This document shows positions 9,643 to 18,355 of a stretch of DNA of 64,000 nucleotides, in pieces. The stretch's first letter is position 1; each line of letters opens with the position of its first letter. The translations under genes were made by a program, and so were the position numbers. The DNA is from Elusimicrobiota bacterium (GTDB lineage Bacteria; Elusimicrobiota; Elusimicrobia; JACQPE01). The notes below the pieces were generated by a model. It did no database searches. It saw only the letters and a list, made by a program, of their open reading frames with translations, and had not been told where the DNA came from. Where the stretch lies: the NCBI GenBank assembly GCA_016180815.1, contig JACPAN010000002.1:1-64000 (forward strand). Reading direction: 5' to 3'.

Positions 9643-10698
9643 TTAGTCGATTTCGCTATCGCAGTCGTCGTCAATTTCGTTGCAAGGCTCGGGGAGGGGG
9701 ACCGGCACATATCCGGCGGCGCGCTCATCGCGCAAGTCGGACAAAAATCCTGAGAATTCCGCGTACGTTCCGGACAGGCTTCCGAAATTGGGGACTTCAT
9801 ACTCATAAGAATTGTACCCGCCGCCGGAGAGGGAAGAGAGACCGTGGTAAATCAGGGCGGCCTTTTCCCATTCGCCGAGGCGGATCGCGGCGCCGTCCGT
9901 GTTGGGGTTGTCATAACGGCCCGTTCTGGCGCCGTCAAGAATCGCCAGCGTGTCCACAAGCATGGACCTGGCTCGTTCTCCCCGGCCTTCTTGGCGCAGT
10001 TGATCGATGGTCAGGGCAAAATCGGTAAACCGCCGGGTTTCGAGATTATAAAACCAGCTCAACGGCGCTTCGACGCAGCGGGAATCCGCGCCGCGGAAAA
10101 CGCATTCCCTGTTGATATTGATGGCCGCCAAATTGGCGTTGAGTTGCTGCAGGCGCCGGTTATGCGCGGTATTCTCCGCGGCAATGGCGGTCATCGCGTT
10201 TCTGATTTGTGATGAGAAATTACGGTTGCTGCGGCTCGAGGCGATTTCCCCGATGCGGCGCTCATAGGTTTCCCTGGCCATGGCGCGAACATTAGCCTGA
10301 TTGCTGTTGGCGATGCTGGCATAGTCCCTTGAGGCGTTAAGCAAGTCGTCTAAAAGGACGATGGCGGCGGCATCGCCTGAGTACAGCGGGATTTCCAGAT
10401 CCTGATACAACTCCCTGGGGGCTTGGTTTTCGTAGCTCCAAAGAAAATGAAGAAAGTTGGCATAGCCGACGTCATTGTCGCCTTGAGGCGTCAATCCGAT
10501 GTTGCTTAAGGTCGTTCTAATCGTCGGCAGCGTGGTCGGCTCGGCGACGCAAGCGTTCGCATTAGGGCATTCGCTATGGCAGACTTGCGAGCAATCGTAT
10601 TCGCGACCGTCCGAAGCGATAATGATTTGGGCCCGGGCATCGGGTCCTAACAGAAGCAAAACGCCGATAAAAATAACGGCTGTCTTGGGGTTCATCAT
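9643..10698 (-). CDS. Secreted protein with C-terminal MopE-like Cys/Asp motif
   Basis: This 351-residue protein has a clear signal peptide (TAVIFIGVLLLLGPDARA). The mature N-terminus is Cys-rich (CSQVCHSECPNANAC). The chain ends with CNEIDDDCDSEID directly before the stop. This resembles the CNGIDDDCDGxxDE repeat of the MopE-type putative metal-binding family, here as a single terminal copy. The middle is helical without recognised catalytic motifs. It is convergent with the DUF2723 gene (two bases apart) and divergent from the oxidoreductase gene. Metal binding is inference from the motif. Confidence 0.6.
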   Translation of the reverse strand: MMNPKTAVIFIGVLLLLGPDARAQIIIASDGREYDCSQVCHSECPNANACVAEPTTLPTIRTTLSNIGLTPQGDNDVGYANFLHFLWSYENQAPRELYQDLEIPLYSGDAAAIVLLDDLLNASRDYASIANSNQANVRAMARETYERRIGEIASSRSNRNFSSQIRNAMTAIAAENTAHNRRLQQLNANLAAININRECVFRGADSRCVEAPLSWFYNLETRRFTDFALTIDQLRQEGRGERARSMLVDTLAILDGARTGRYDNPNTDGAAIRLGEWEKAALIYHGLSSLSGGGYNSYEYEVPNFGSLSGTYAEFSGFLSDLRDERAAGYVPVPLPEPCNEIDDDCDSEID

Positions 10699-10731
10699 TA
10701 AATAGCTTAAGTGAAAAAAGCGTTATATTCC

Positions 10732-10747
10732 TGGGACTTAAGTCCCA
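10732..10747. repeat. Perfect palindrome, dispersed family copy A
   Basis: TGGGACTTAAGTCCCA is a perfect 16-base palindrome in the divergent gap between the MopE-motif gene and the oxidoreductase gene. It shares the GGACTT/AAGTCC core with palindromes at 26872 and 29882. It could be an operator for the divergent pair or a dispersed repeat. Confidence 0.5.
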
Positions 10748-10811
10748 TCTGATAGTTCCCCGGAGGGCCTAAGGGAGGAGCCGCCGTCAAAAAACTAAAA
10801 TAGTCGGGCTC

Positions 10812-11861
10812 ATGGAAAAAATCGTCATTCATCGTCCCGGGGGTTTCGGCGAACTGCGGCTGGAAACTCATCCTGACCCGGCCCCGGGTCCGGGCGAGGT
10901 GTTGGTGCGCACCAAGGCCGTGGGCGTCAATTTTGCGGATTGCGTAGTGCGCCGGGGGCTTTACGCCTCGGCTAAAAAATATGTGGGCTGGCCCATCACC
11001 CCGGGCTTCGATATCGCCGGGCATGTGGCTGCCGCGGGCCCGGATGTGGATCATTTCAACAAGGGCGACGCTGTTTTCGGGATCACCCGCTTCGGTGGTT
11101 ATGCGACTCATGTGGCTGTTCCCGCGCGGCAGTTGAGGCCGTTGCCCAAAGCATTGAGCATGGAGGAGGCCGCCGCTTTCCCCGCTGTTTTTTTGACCGC
11201 CTATCATGCGCTCCATCAAAATATCCGTTTGCGCCCGGGCATGACGGCTTTGGTTCATTCGGCCGCGGGCGGAGTTGGGGGCGCGCTTTGTCAAATTTTG
11301 AAAATCGCGAAATGCGAGGTGGTCGGGGTCGTGGGTTCCGCCGCCAAAACCGGCTTTGCGCTCGCCGGCGGCGCGCACGCGGTCATCGACAAAAGCGCCG
11401 GGAATTTTTGGGCGAAGGCCCGGCAACTGGCGCCTCAAGGCTATGATTTGATCTTGGACGCCAACGGCGCCGACACGCTCAAGGAAAGCTACCGGCATTT
11501 GGGCCCCAGCGGCAAGCTCATCGTTTATGGATTTCATTCCATGTTCCCTAAAGCGGGCGGCGGCACCAATTGGCTGCACATCATCCGTGACGTGATCCGC
11601 ATGCCGCGTTTCAACCCGCTGCGCATGACTCAAGAAAACAAAAGCGTGATCGCGTTTAATCTGTCGTTCCTTTTTTCGCGCACGGACCTCTATGACGAGG
11701 CCATGGACGAGTTGATCCGCTGGCTCGGCGAAGGGCGTCTGAAACCGCCTCAAGTGACCGTGTATCCTTTGAGCGAAGCGGCCCGCGCCCAAGAGGTCTT
11801 GGAATCCGGCCGCACCACGGGCAAGCTTGTCCTCTCGACGTCCGGCGGGTCGTTGAATTGA
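10812..11861 (+). CDS. Zinc-independent MDR oxidoreductase (VAT1-like / quinone oxidoreductase)
   Basis: This 349-residue protein is a complete medium-chain reductase. It has the N-terminal GroES-like part (GPGEVLVRTKAVGVNFADCV, TPGFDIAGHV), then the nucleotide-binding Rossmann motif HSAAGGVGGALCQ near residue 150, which is the NADPH-binding AAGGVG signature. The zinc-ligand pattern of alcohol dehydrogenases is missing, as in quinone oxidoreductases. YGFHSMFP and the following region are typical of synaptic-vesicle VAT1-like members. It probably reduces enones or quinones with NADPH. It ends in the start of the amidase gene (TGATG). Confidence 0.85.
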   Translation: MEKIVIHRPGGFGELRLETHPDPAPGPGEVLVRTKAVGVNFADCVVRRGLYASAKKYVGWPITPGFDIAGHVAAAGPDVDHFNKGDAVFGITRFGGYATHVAVPARQLRPLPKALSMEEAAAFPAVFLTAYHALHQNIRLRPGMTALVHSAAGGVGGALCQILKIAKCEVVGVVGSAAKTGFALAGGAHAVIDKSAGNFWAKARQLAPQGYDLILDANGADTLKESYRHLGPSGKLIVYGFHSMFPKAGGGTNWLHIIRDVIRMPRFNPLRMTQENKSVIAFNLSFLFSRTDLYDEAMDELIRWLGEGRLKPPQVTVYPLSEAARAQEVLESGRTTGKLVLSTSGGSLN

Positions 11862-13807
11862 TGCGGATGAACCGAGGGGTTTTGCTGAGCGGGTTGTGGT
11901 TTACGTCCGTTGCTTTTGCCTGGGCTCAACCGGCCCCGGTCGTTTTTTCCACGCCCTCGATTAAAGTCAATTATCCGGAGTTTGACCGCAAGGTCGGCGC
12001 GCAGCGCGCGGTGTTTATTTTGGGCAATGTCCAGCCGCCCGAATCAAATTTCCGCATCAACGGTTCCAGCGTCCCTCTTTATCATAACGGAGGATTCCTG
12101 GCGTACCTGCCGGTCGCCCACGGAACATTCACGTTTGTTTGCGAGGCCGAGTTTTCCGGGTCCACCAGCACGCTTGATCACAGAATTTACGTGAGCAAGT
12201 CCTTGGAGCCGGGTGTCGCGGATGAGCGCACGATCGAGGAGGAGTTTACCTGGCCCAGAAAAGACGTCGAGCTTAAGCCCGGCGACTGGCTGCGCGTTCA
12301 AATCAAGGCCGCTCCGCGCATGAAAGGGTATTTCCAAATTAAAGGCGTCGACGGCGAATGGCCTCTTGCCGAGGGCGCGGGTTCCGGACTTTACAGCGGC
12401 GCTTATCAAATTCAGCCTGAGGATAAACTTAAGCGCGCCGCAATACGTTTTTTCCTTAAGGGCAAGAAAGGGAAGGTCAAAGCCAAGGCCTCCGGCCTTG
12501 TGACGGTCCTTCGTGGGCCCTGGGCCGTGGCCGTGGTTGCGCCCGGCAAATCGGATTCGGCTGTGGTGCGCACAGGGCCGTTGACCGGCTATATGATGTT
12601 CCTTCCCGGCGGCGTCAAGGTTTTAGTCGACGGCAAAATGGGCGATGAGTCGCGGCTCTGGCTTTCCGACGCGGAATCCGGATGGATCGAAACATCCAAG
12701 CTTGAATTTTTGCCCCGGGCGACGCCCCAGCCGCGCGCGGTGTTAAGCAGTGCGGGGACTCAGGCGTCGAGCTCCGCTACGTACGCGCTTTTAGGCATGA
12801 GCGACAAGGTGCCTTTCCAGGCCGAACTCCTCGAGGATGATTTTTTGCGGTTGAAGCTTTACCATACTTACGCCTATCTTAATTGGATCGTTTATGACTC
12901 ATCGGACACGTTCGTGGATTGGATCCGTTGGCGTCAGGAGGCGACCCAGGTCGCGGCCGTTGAAATCAAGACAAAAAAGCCCATGTTGGGTTATGACGCG
13001 TATTACGAAAACGGAATCCTGAAGGTTGAAATACGGCATCCGCCCGTTTTCGCGCCGCCGCCCAAAAGCGCTTTGGATGAGCGGCTCATCGTTCTGGACC
13101 CGGGCCATTCGCCCTCGGATCCGGGGCGCATCGGCCCGATGGGCTTGACCGAACGGGAATTGAATCTCAGAACGGCTCTTCTGCTTAAACCGTTGCTGGA
13201 AAAAGAAGGCGCGCGCGTGTTGTTGACCCGGGACGCGGATATCGAGGTTTCCCTGCAGGATCGCGTGCGCTTGGCGCAGTCCGTGAAGGCCGACGCCTTC
13301 CTGAGCCTGCACAACAATGCTTTAGGCGACGGGGAAAATCCGTTTCTTCTGCCTCATGGGTTTTCGCTTTTTTATTATCACCCGCACAGCATGCCCTTGG
13401 CCCAGAAAATCCGCGAAGCGTACAAGAGGAACGTCCCTCTTTATGACGAGGGATTGCGCTACGGCAATATCATGGTGGCGCGCATGAGCTTGATGCCCGC
13501 GGCGCTGGTGGAGTCGGCCTATTTTATTTTTCCGGACCAGGAGGCTATGCTCAATGACCCTGTTTTTCAGGAAAAATTGGCGCGTTCGCTTCTGGAGGGC
13601 CTCAAAGGTTTTTTCGAAGACATGAGGAAGCGCGTCGGTCCGCCGCCCGCCGTTCGAGCGCCGGCCGTCGCCCAACCTCAAGAGAACAAAACGCTTCCGT
13701 CCGGGCTTGAAACCATGCCGGTTCAAAACAAGAAAAAAGAGCCGTCCAAACCTGCCTCCAAATCAAAAAAATCCGCCCCTAAATCTCGGGGCAAACGCAA
13801 CCCGTAA
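11861..13807 (+). CDS. N-acetylmuramoyl-L-alanine amidase (Amidase_3)
   Basis: The protein is about 648 residues from ATG 11861; TTG 11858 and ATG 11867 are alternatives. A signal peptide (GLWFTSVAFAWAQ) leads into about 390 residues of N-terminal beta-rich domain. The C-terminal catalytic domain shows the family's zinc ligands: His in LDPGHSPSDPG, Glu in GLTERELNLR, His in LSLHNNA, and the catalytic Glu in ALVESAYFIFPD. It cleaves the amide between MurNAc and the stem peptide, outside the cytoplasmic membrane. The tail is Lys/Pro/Ser-rich. The start overlaps the stop of the oxidoreductase gene. Confidence 0.9.
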   Translation: MRMNRGVLLSGLWFTSVAFAWAQPAPVVFSTPSIKVNYPEFDRKVGAQRAVFILGNVQPPESNFRINGSSVPLYHNGGFLAYLPVAHGTFTFVCEAEFSGSTSTLDHRIYVSKSLEPGVADERTIEEEFTWPRKDVELKPGDWLRVQIKAAPRMKGYFQIKGVDGEWPLAEGAGSGLYSGAYQIQPEDKLKRAAIRFFLKGKKGKVKAKASGLVTVLRGPWAVAVVAPGKSDSAVVRTGPLTGYMMFLPGGVKVLVDGKMGDESRLWLSDAESGWIETSKLEFLPRATPQPRAVLSSAGTQASSSATYALLGMSDKVPFQAELLEDDFLRLKLYHTYAYLNWIVYDSSDTFVDWIRWRQEATQVAAVEIKTKKPMLGYDAYYENGILKVEIRHPPVFAPPPKSALDERLIVLDPGHSPSDPGRIGPMGLTERELNLRTALLLKPLLEKEGARVLLTRDADIEVSLQDRVRLAQSVKADAFLSLHNNALGDGENPFLLPHGFSLFYYHPHSMPLAQKIREAYKRNVPLYDEGLRYGNIMVARMSLMPAALVESAYFIFPDQEAMLNDPVFQEKLARSLLEGLKGFFEDMRKRVGPPPAVRAPAVAQPQENKTLPSGLETMPVQNKKKEPSKPASKSKKSAPKSRGKRNP

Positions 13808-13846
13808 AAATTAACCTTGCGTCGAGGGGTTTTCGCTGGTAATCTA

Positions 13847-15748
13847 ATGCTGCCGGCGCCCATGAAAACCCTTGAATTGGCCTCGAAAGAAATTTTGACT
13901 TTTCTGGCCCGCGCTTTTTCCCAGGCTCAAGTGTATACCCCGGCGCATCCGGTCGTGCGCAAGTCCTTGTCCGAAGCTTTGGCCTTGCTGGCTGAGATAT
14001 TCGACGGCGATGCCCATGAAGAAATCGTTTTTTATCTGGATCACGACCGTTTGTTGGTCAACGGACGCTTTGTGGGCAATCTCAAGGAACAGGGAAGCGG
14101 CATCAGGAATCTTTTTCTAGGGTTCAATCTTCACAGCGTTAGTTTTCTCAAGGGCATCGAGTTCGATGAATTAGCCGGTTTTTGCGAATTATTCCGGGAA
14201 AATATCAAAGACAAGAAAGAATTTCACGCCGAGAATTGGCTGCAAGAAAGAAAGATTGTTCATATTCGCGCCAACGAGGCGTTTTACGTGAAGATGGATA
14301 AAAATGAAGACATCGTTGTTAAGGAGACCGGCGCTGCGGCGGGCGGAGAGGGCCTTGGTCAAGGAATCGGATACGGGGGCTTGTCCGGCAATGGCGGCCA
14401 GGGCATGGGCGCAGGCTCCGGCCAAGAGTCCGGCGACGGCAGCCCTTCTTTGAAAGCGATTCTGTCCAAATTGCCCGGCTCCAAAGAGCCTGGCGGCTCA
14501 GGCGGACCCGGCCAATCCGGGCAAGGGGCGGGGGAAGATAAGGAAAAAATTGAAGTCAATGAAGCCACAAGGGTTCTGTTGGGCGAAATCGTTCGTTTTG
14601 AAAATGAGATCAAACGTATTTACGGAATTTTAGGCAGGTTTTTTTCAGGCTTCGCCACCATAGACCGCGATGGCCGCATTCTAAGCGTTGATTCGGTCAC
14701 CGAGGCGTTATTTAATCGTAAGCAAAAAGATTTATCCGGCCAAACGCTCGCGGAGGTTATTGAACCGGCGTTGCACCTGCTGGCCTTGTCCAAGGAACTG
14801 GGAACCCTGCCTTCCCAGCCGGTTTCCCTTGCGGCCACCTATCGAGCGGATGAGCAGTTGGAGCACGCCATGAGCGCCAGCGGCTCCCTCATTTACAATG
14901 AAGACGAACGAATTGTGGGCCTGCTGGTATCGCCGCCCCAGGAAACGCTGTTGAGACAATACAATCAGCTTAAGAAAGATATGTTGGCCACGGTGATTGA
15001 TACCTTGAGCGCCCCTCTTGAAACCTTATCCCAGCATTTAGCTCGGTTTGATTCCGGCATGTCCAGTCGCATGGATGCCGATCATCGAGAGCTCTTTAAA
15101 CAGATTAAGATTCAACAGGAACGGCTCGCCTCTTCGGTTAAGAGCCTCAAGACTTATTCGGATATCGCCGCAGCTCAGCTTAAAGTCTTTAACGTATCCT
15201 ACTCGGTCTACACCCTGATTCATGACGCCACCGAGCAAACGGCTTCATGGGCGCAAGAAAGGAAAATTCGCATTGAAACCCAATTGGAAAAAAGTTTGCC
15301 CTTGGCGCAATGCGATCCCAAGCGCTCTCTTGAAATGCTGCGTCATTTGATCGCCATCGCCATCAAGAGTTCTCCGGAGGGGTCGATCGTCACTGTCTGG
15401 GCCCAGAAGGGCGCCCAGGAGCATGAGGGTTTTATTGTGTTCGGCATCGCCAATGCGCCCGGCGCCCTAAAGCAGTCCGGCTTAGAGAAGGCCTTGGACG
15501 AATTCAAAAAGGCGCAGGGTGTTTCCGATGAGCAAAAATTTGACCTGGGTCTTGAGCTCGTCAATGCCCTGGCGCAGGCCCAAAAAGGCAAATTTTGGAT
15601 AACCCGGGAGGAGGGCCGGCCCAGAACGGCATGCTTTAGACTGCCCGTCTTCATCGCTCCCCCGGATTACAAGCCCCCTGAGGCAAAAAAAGAGACGCAG
15701 GTTGAATTAACTTGGTGGCAGAAACTGCTTAAGCTTATCGGTCTTTGA
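13847..15748 (+). CDS. PAS / histidine-kinase-like protein without phospho-acceptor His
   Basis: The protein is about 633 residues. The N-terminal 150 residues (YTPAHPVVRKSL, LLVNGRF, FLKGIEFDELAGF) form a helical domain seen in large sensor proteins. A Gly-rich linker follows at about residues 165-235, then a PAS-like domain, then a dimerisation-like helix where the usual SHELRTPL is replaced by IDTLSAPLETL, so the phospho-accepting His is absent. The C-terminal ATPase-like region is degenerate: LRHLIAIAIKSSPEG takes the N-box place and GLELVNALAQAQKGKFW the end. It is probably a pseudokinase or scaffold. ATG 13862 or TTG 13817 are other starts. No response regulator is adjacent. Confidence 0.6.
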   Translation: MLPAPMKTLELASKEILTFLARAFSQAQVYTPAHPVVRKSLSEALALLAEIFDGDAHEEIVFYLDHDRLLVNGRFVGNLKEQGSGIRNLFLGFNLHSVSFLKGIEFDELAGFCELFRENIKDKKEFHAENWLQERKIVHIRANEAFYVKMDKNEDIVVKETGAAAGGEGLGQGIGYGGLSGNGGQGMGAGSGQESGDGSPSLKAILSKLPGSKEPGGSGGPGQSGQGAGEDKEKIEVNEATRVLLGEIVRFENEIKRIYGILGRFFSGFATIDRDGRILSVDSVTEALFNRKQKDLSGQTLAEVIEPALHLLALSKELGTLPSQPVSLAATYRADEQLEHAMSASGSLIYNEDERIVGLLVSPPQETLLRQYNQLKKDMLATVIDTLSAPLETLSQHLARFDSGMSSRMDADHRELFKQIKIQQERLASSVKSLKTYSDIAAAQLKVFNVSYSVYTLIHDATEQTASWAQERKIRIETQLEKSLPLAQCDPKRSLEMLRHLIAIAIKSSPEGSIVTVWAQKGAQEHEGFIVFGIANAPGALKQSGLEKALDEFKKAQGVSDEQKFDLGLELVNALAQAQKGKFWITREEGRPRTACFRLPVFIAPPDYKPPEAKKETQVELTWWQKLLKLIGL

Positions 15749-15793
15749 GTCTCCCCGTTCCTGCGGTAGTTGTGCTAAATAAACCAATATAAA

Positions 15794-15832
15794 TTGAAAT
15801 AACATTTCAAAAAGACGATATTTATTTATAAT
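15794..15832 (+). promoter_or_regulatory. Candidate promoter with palindromic operator for the iron-permease operon
   Basis: The gap before the FTR1 gene is AT-rich. TTGAAAT (15794-15800) and ATTTCAA (15804-15810) form a perfect 7-base inverted repeat with spacer AAC, just upstream of a TATAAT box (15827-15832). A metal-responsive repressor of the Fur or DtxR type would fit the iron genes behind it, but the match to the canonical Fur box is only partial. Confidence 0.45.
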
Positions 15833-15860
15833 AAAGCTGTTTTTAGCTATCTAGGATGAA

Positions 15861-17645
15861 ATGGCATTTCAAGTAAGAGTCATTGCCGCGGCCTTGGCGT
15901 TGTCCGCCGCCGGCGTTTTAAACGCGGGCGGCGAAGCCATGGGCGAGCGGGTCAAGCGCATCGCCTTCACCTTCAATATCGCCTCGTTGGAATACGCCGA
16001 GGGCGTGGCCGAAGGCCGGATCATCAACCCCGTCGAATATCAGGAAGCCTCGGAATTCATCGCCCAAGCCCGCGAGCAATTGGCGCGCGCGGTCGTGGAC
16101 GCCGGCTTGTCCGATTTTGAAAGCTCCTCGTTGCTGAAGGACGCCGCTAAATTGCAGGACATGATCCGGACCAAAGCCTCCCCGGCGGCGGTGCGCGGTT
16201 TGACCGAGGCCGTTAATTTGAATTTGAGCCGGGTTTTCGGTATCGATGTCCGGCCCTTGCCGCAGAAAAGCCCGTCCTTAGCCGGCGGGAAGAAAATTTT
16301 TCATCTTCAGTGCGCGATCTGCCACGGCGACCAAGGCGACGGACGCGGGCCGGCCGCTCCCGGCGTCGAACCCAAGCCAGCGGATTTCGGCGGTGATAGG
16401 TTGCGCAGCCTCACGCCGTCGGCGCTTTGGCAGGTGACGACATTGGGCGTGGAAGGCACGGCCATGATTTCCTGGGCGGATCGATTGAACGAGCAGGAGC
16501 GCTGGGATGTGGTTTCTTATCTTTGGCAGTTGACCGCTCAGCCCGCGCTTTTAGCCCGCGGCCGGGAAATTGTTTCATCCCTCAACACCCGCTTACCGGA
16601 TAAATTCGCGGATAAGGATTTTTGGGCTCAAACCAGCGATGAGGAAGCGGCTAAACTTTTCGCGAATTTTATTCCCGGCGCAAAAGAGGGAAACGATGCC
16701 CTTGCTTTGGCGCGGTATTTGCGCTTGGGTTCGGCGGGGCATGGCGAAGCCGCTGCGCTAGCCGCCGGCTCCGCCGGTGAGACGCAGACCCCGCCCTGGG
16801 CCCTGTTCGTGCAGTCGTTGACTATTATTTTGCGTGAAGGCATGGAAGCTATCCTGATTCTGGCCGCCATCATCGCCTACCTGCGCCGGTCGGGGAATGC
16901 GGGCAAAGTCAGGCACGTCGTTCATGGAGCTCTGCTGGCGGTGGCCGCGTCCGTGGCAACCGCATGGGTCATGGAGCAAGTGTTCGGAGCGTCGAAGCTC
17001 GATCAAGAAGCCTTGGAAGGCATCACCATGCTGGTCGCCGTGGCCGTGCTTTTTTACGTTTCCAACTGGTTGATTTCCAAAATAGAAACCCGGCGTTGGC
17101 AGAATTTCATTCAGGATAAAGTGGCCGGCGCCTTGTCGTCGAGAAATATCACGGCTCTTTCGCTCGCCGCGTTTCTGGCGGTGTATCGGGAGGGTTTTGA
17201 AACCGTTCTTTTTTACAAAGCCCTGCACGGCTTGAGCGCCCAAGCCGGACCGGCGCCCCTATGGAGCGGTTTTTTGGCCGGCTGCGCCTTGTTGGCCGTC
17301 CTGTTTTTGATCATCGAACGCCTTGGCTACCGCCTTGCGTTGAAACAATTTTTCATGGGCACCAGCGCGTTCCTTTTCCTGATGGCTTTTTCTTTCATGG
17401 GCCGGGGCATCGCCGAGCTTCAGGAAGCCGGATGGCTGCCGTCTTCATCGGGAGCGTGGCTTCCTAAAATTCCTTTTTTGGGGATTTATCCGACTTTGGA
17501 AACCACGATGGGGCAGTTGTTGGTATTGGCGGCGTTGGCCGCTTCCGTCATTTACGTCTTTTACATCGAGCCGAATCGCCGTTTTCGGCATTTGGCGTCG
17601 CGGGAGCCCGTCGCCAAGGAATTGGAGCCCTCGGTCAAGGCATGA
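15861..17645 (+). CDS. Cytochrome c-FTR1 family iron permease
   Basis: This 594-residue exported or membrane protein has a signal-like N-terminus, a helical region, then a class I cytochrome c domain with the heme motif CAICH at about residue 151 and a distal Met candidate in TAMISWADRL. From about residue 315 there is an FTR1 permease with seven hydrophobic helices. The two iron-translocation motifs are REGMEAILIL and REGFETVLFY, matching the REGLE-type signature. It should oxidise Fe(II) or couple to an oxidase and move iron inward across the cytoplasmic membrane. The Bfd-like gene overlaps its stop by ATGA. Confidence 0.9.
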   Translation: MAFQVRVIAAALALSAAGVLNAGGEAMGERVKRIAFTFNIASLEYAEGVAEGRIINPVEYQEASEFIAQAREQLARAVVDAGLSDFESSSLLKDAAKLQDMIRTKASPAAVRGLTEAVNLNLSRVFGIDVRPLPQKSPSLAGGKKIFHLQCAICHGDQGDGRGPAAPGVEPKPADFGGDRLRSLTPSALWQVTTLGVEGTAMISWADRLNEQERWDVVSYLWQLTAQPALLARGREIVSSLNTRLPDKFADKDFWAQTSDEEAAKLFANFIPGAKEGNDALALARYLRLGSAGHGEAAALAAGSAGETQTPPWALFVQSLTIILREGMEAILILAAIIAYLRRSGNAGKVRHVVHGALLAVAASVATAWVMEQVFGASKLDQEALEGITMLVAVAVLFYVSNWLISKIETRRWQNFIQDKVAGALSSRNITALSLAAFLAVYREGFETVLFYKALHGLSAQAGPAPLWSGFLAGCALLAVLFLIIERLGYRLALKQFFMGTSAFLFLMAFSFMGRGIAELQEAGWLPSSSGAWLPKIPFLGIYPTLETTMGQLLVLAALAASVIYVFYIEPNRRFRHLASREPVAKELEPSVKA

Positions 17646-17866
17646 GCCCGGCCCAACAGGCGGCGTTGGCAAGATTCGCGTGTTATTGTTTGCGCGTCAG
17701 CCATGAGCAGGTTTTGGCGGCCATCGAAACCAAGCAAATCAACAGCATTCAGGATATTATCCGCTACACCCAGGCTGGCGACGGCTGCACCGCCTGCCAC
17801 CCGCTGCTGAAGCGCTATTTACGGAAGAAGGGTTATTGCTCCGACCCGATCTGTTCGGCTAAATAA
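17642..17866 (+). CDS. Bfd-like [2Fe-2S] ferredoxin
   Basis: This 74-residue protein has the BFD-like iron-sulfur pattern: CYC near residues 14-16 and CTACH near residue 50, separated by VSHEQVLAAIE and the IQDIIRYT segment typical of the fold. In the studied system Bfd reduces the ferric core of bacterioferritin so that iron can leave. It starts by ATGA overlap with the permease gene and its last 34 bases overlap the convergent bacterioferritin gene. This places import, storage and mobilisation of iron together. Confidence 0.85.
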   Translation: MSPAQQAALARFACYCLRVSHEQVLAAIETKQINSIQDIIRYTQAGDGCTACHPLLKRYLRKKGYCSDPICSAK

Positions 17867-18309
17867 GCTTCCAGCCCGACCTCTTTAATGACGTTGAGCT
17901 GGGATTCCAGCCAATCCACGTGCCCTTCGGAGTCGGTCAGGATATGCTCCATGATTTCGCGGCTGCCCGCGTCATTGACGTTTAAGCACAGCGCGATGGC
18001 TTCGTTGTAGGTTTTGACTCCGTTGGTTTCCAGCTTCAAATCGTTTTCAAACTGCGTTTTGACGTCCGTGCCCACGCGGATCACGTCATAGCGTGAAATC
18101 ATGGGCGTGCCTTCCAAAAACAGGATTCGATCCACCAGCGCCTCGGCGTGCTTCATCTCGCCGACGGATTCCTCGAAATGTTTTTTAGCCAGTTTGTTAT
18201 AGCCCCAGTTTTTGCACATTTTGGCCTGCACGAAATACTGGTTGATGGCCGTCAGCTCGATGGTCAACGCTTTATTGAGCGCTTCGATGATTTTGTTGTT
18301 TCCTTTCAT
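17833..18309 (-). CDS. bfr: Bacterioferritin
   Basis: From ATG 18309 the protein is 158 residues, the usual bacterioferritin length. Ferroxidase residues are visible: Glu in TIELTAINQ, Glu and His in EESVGEMKHAE, Glu in LKLETNG, and Glu plus His in DSEGHVDW. The Met in GEMKH is the expected axial heme ligand (Met52). It forms a 24-subunit cage storing ferric iron. An upstream in-frame start at 18318 or 18357 is less likely because family members begin MKGNxKII. Its 3' end overlaps the Bfd-like gene on the other strand. Confidence 0.95.
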   Translation of the reverse strand: MKGNNKIIEALNKALTIELTAINQYFVQAKMCKNWGYNKLAKKHFEESVGEMKHAEALVDRILFLEGTPMISRYDVIRVGTDVKTQFENDLKLETNGVKTYNEAIALCLNVNDAGSREIMEHILTDSEGHVDWLESQLNVIKEVGLEAYLAEQIGSEQ

Positions 18310-18355
18310 GGGCACCATTATACACAAGGCCCCCCATGGGTTATAGAATGGACTC

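Noticed and set aside
10707-11792. Long minus-strand open frame (361 codons) opposite the VAT1-like oxidoreductase
   Set aside because: The plus strand encodes a complete recognised enzyme with cofactor motif; the antisense frame has His/Arg/Gly-rich composition without motifs, a common shadow in GC-rich DNA.
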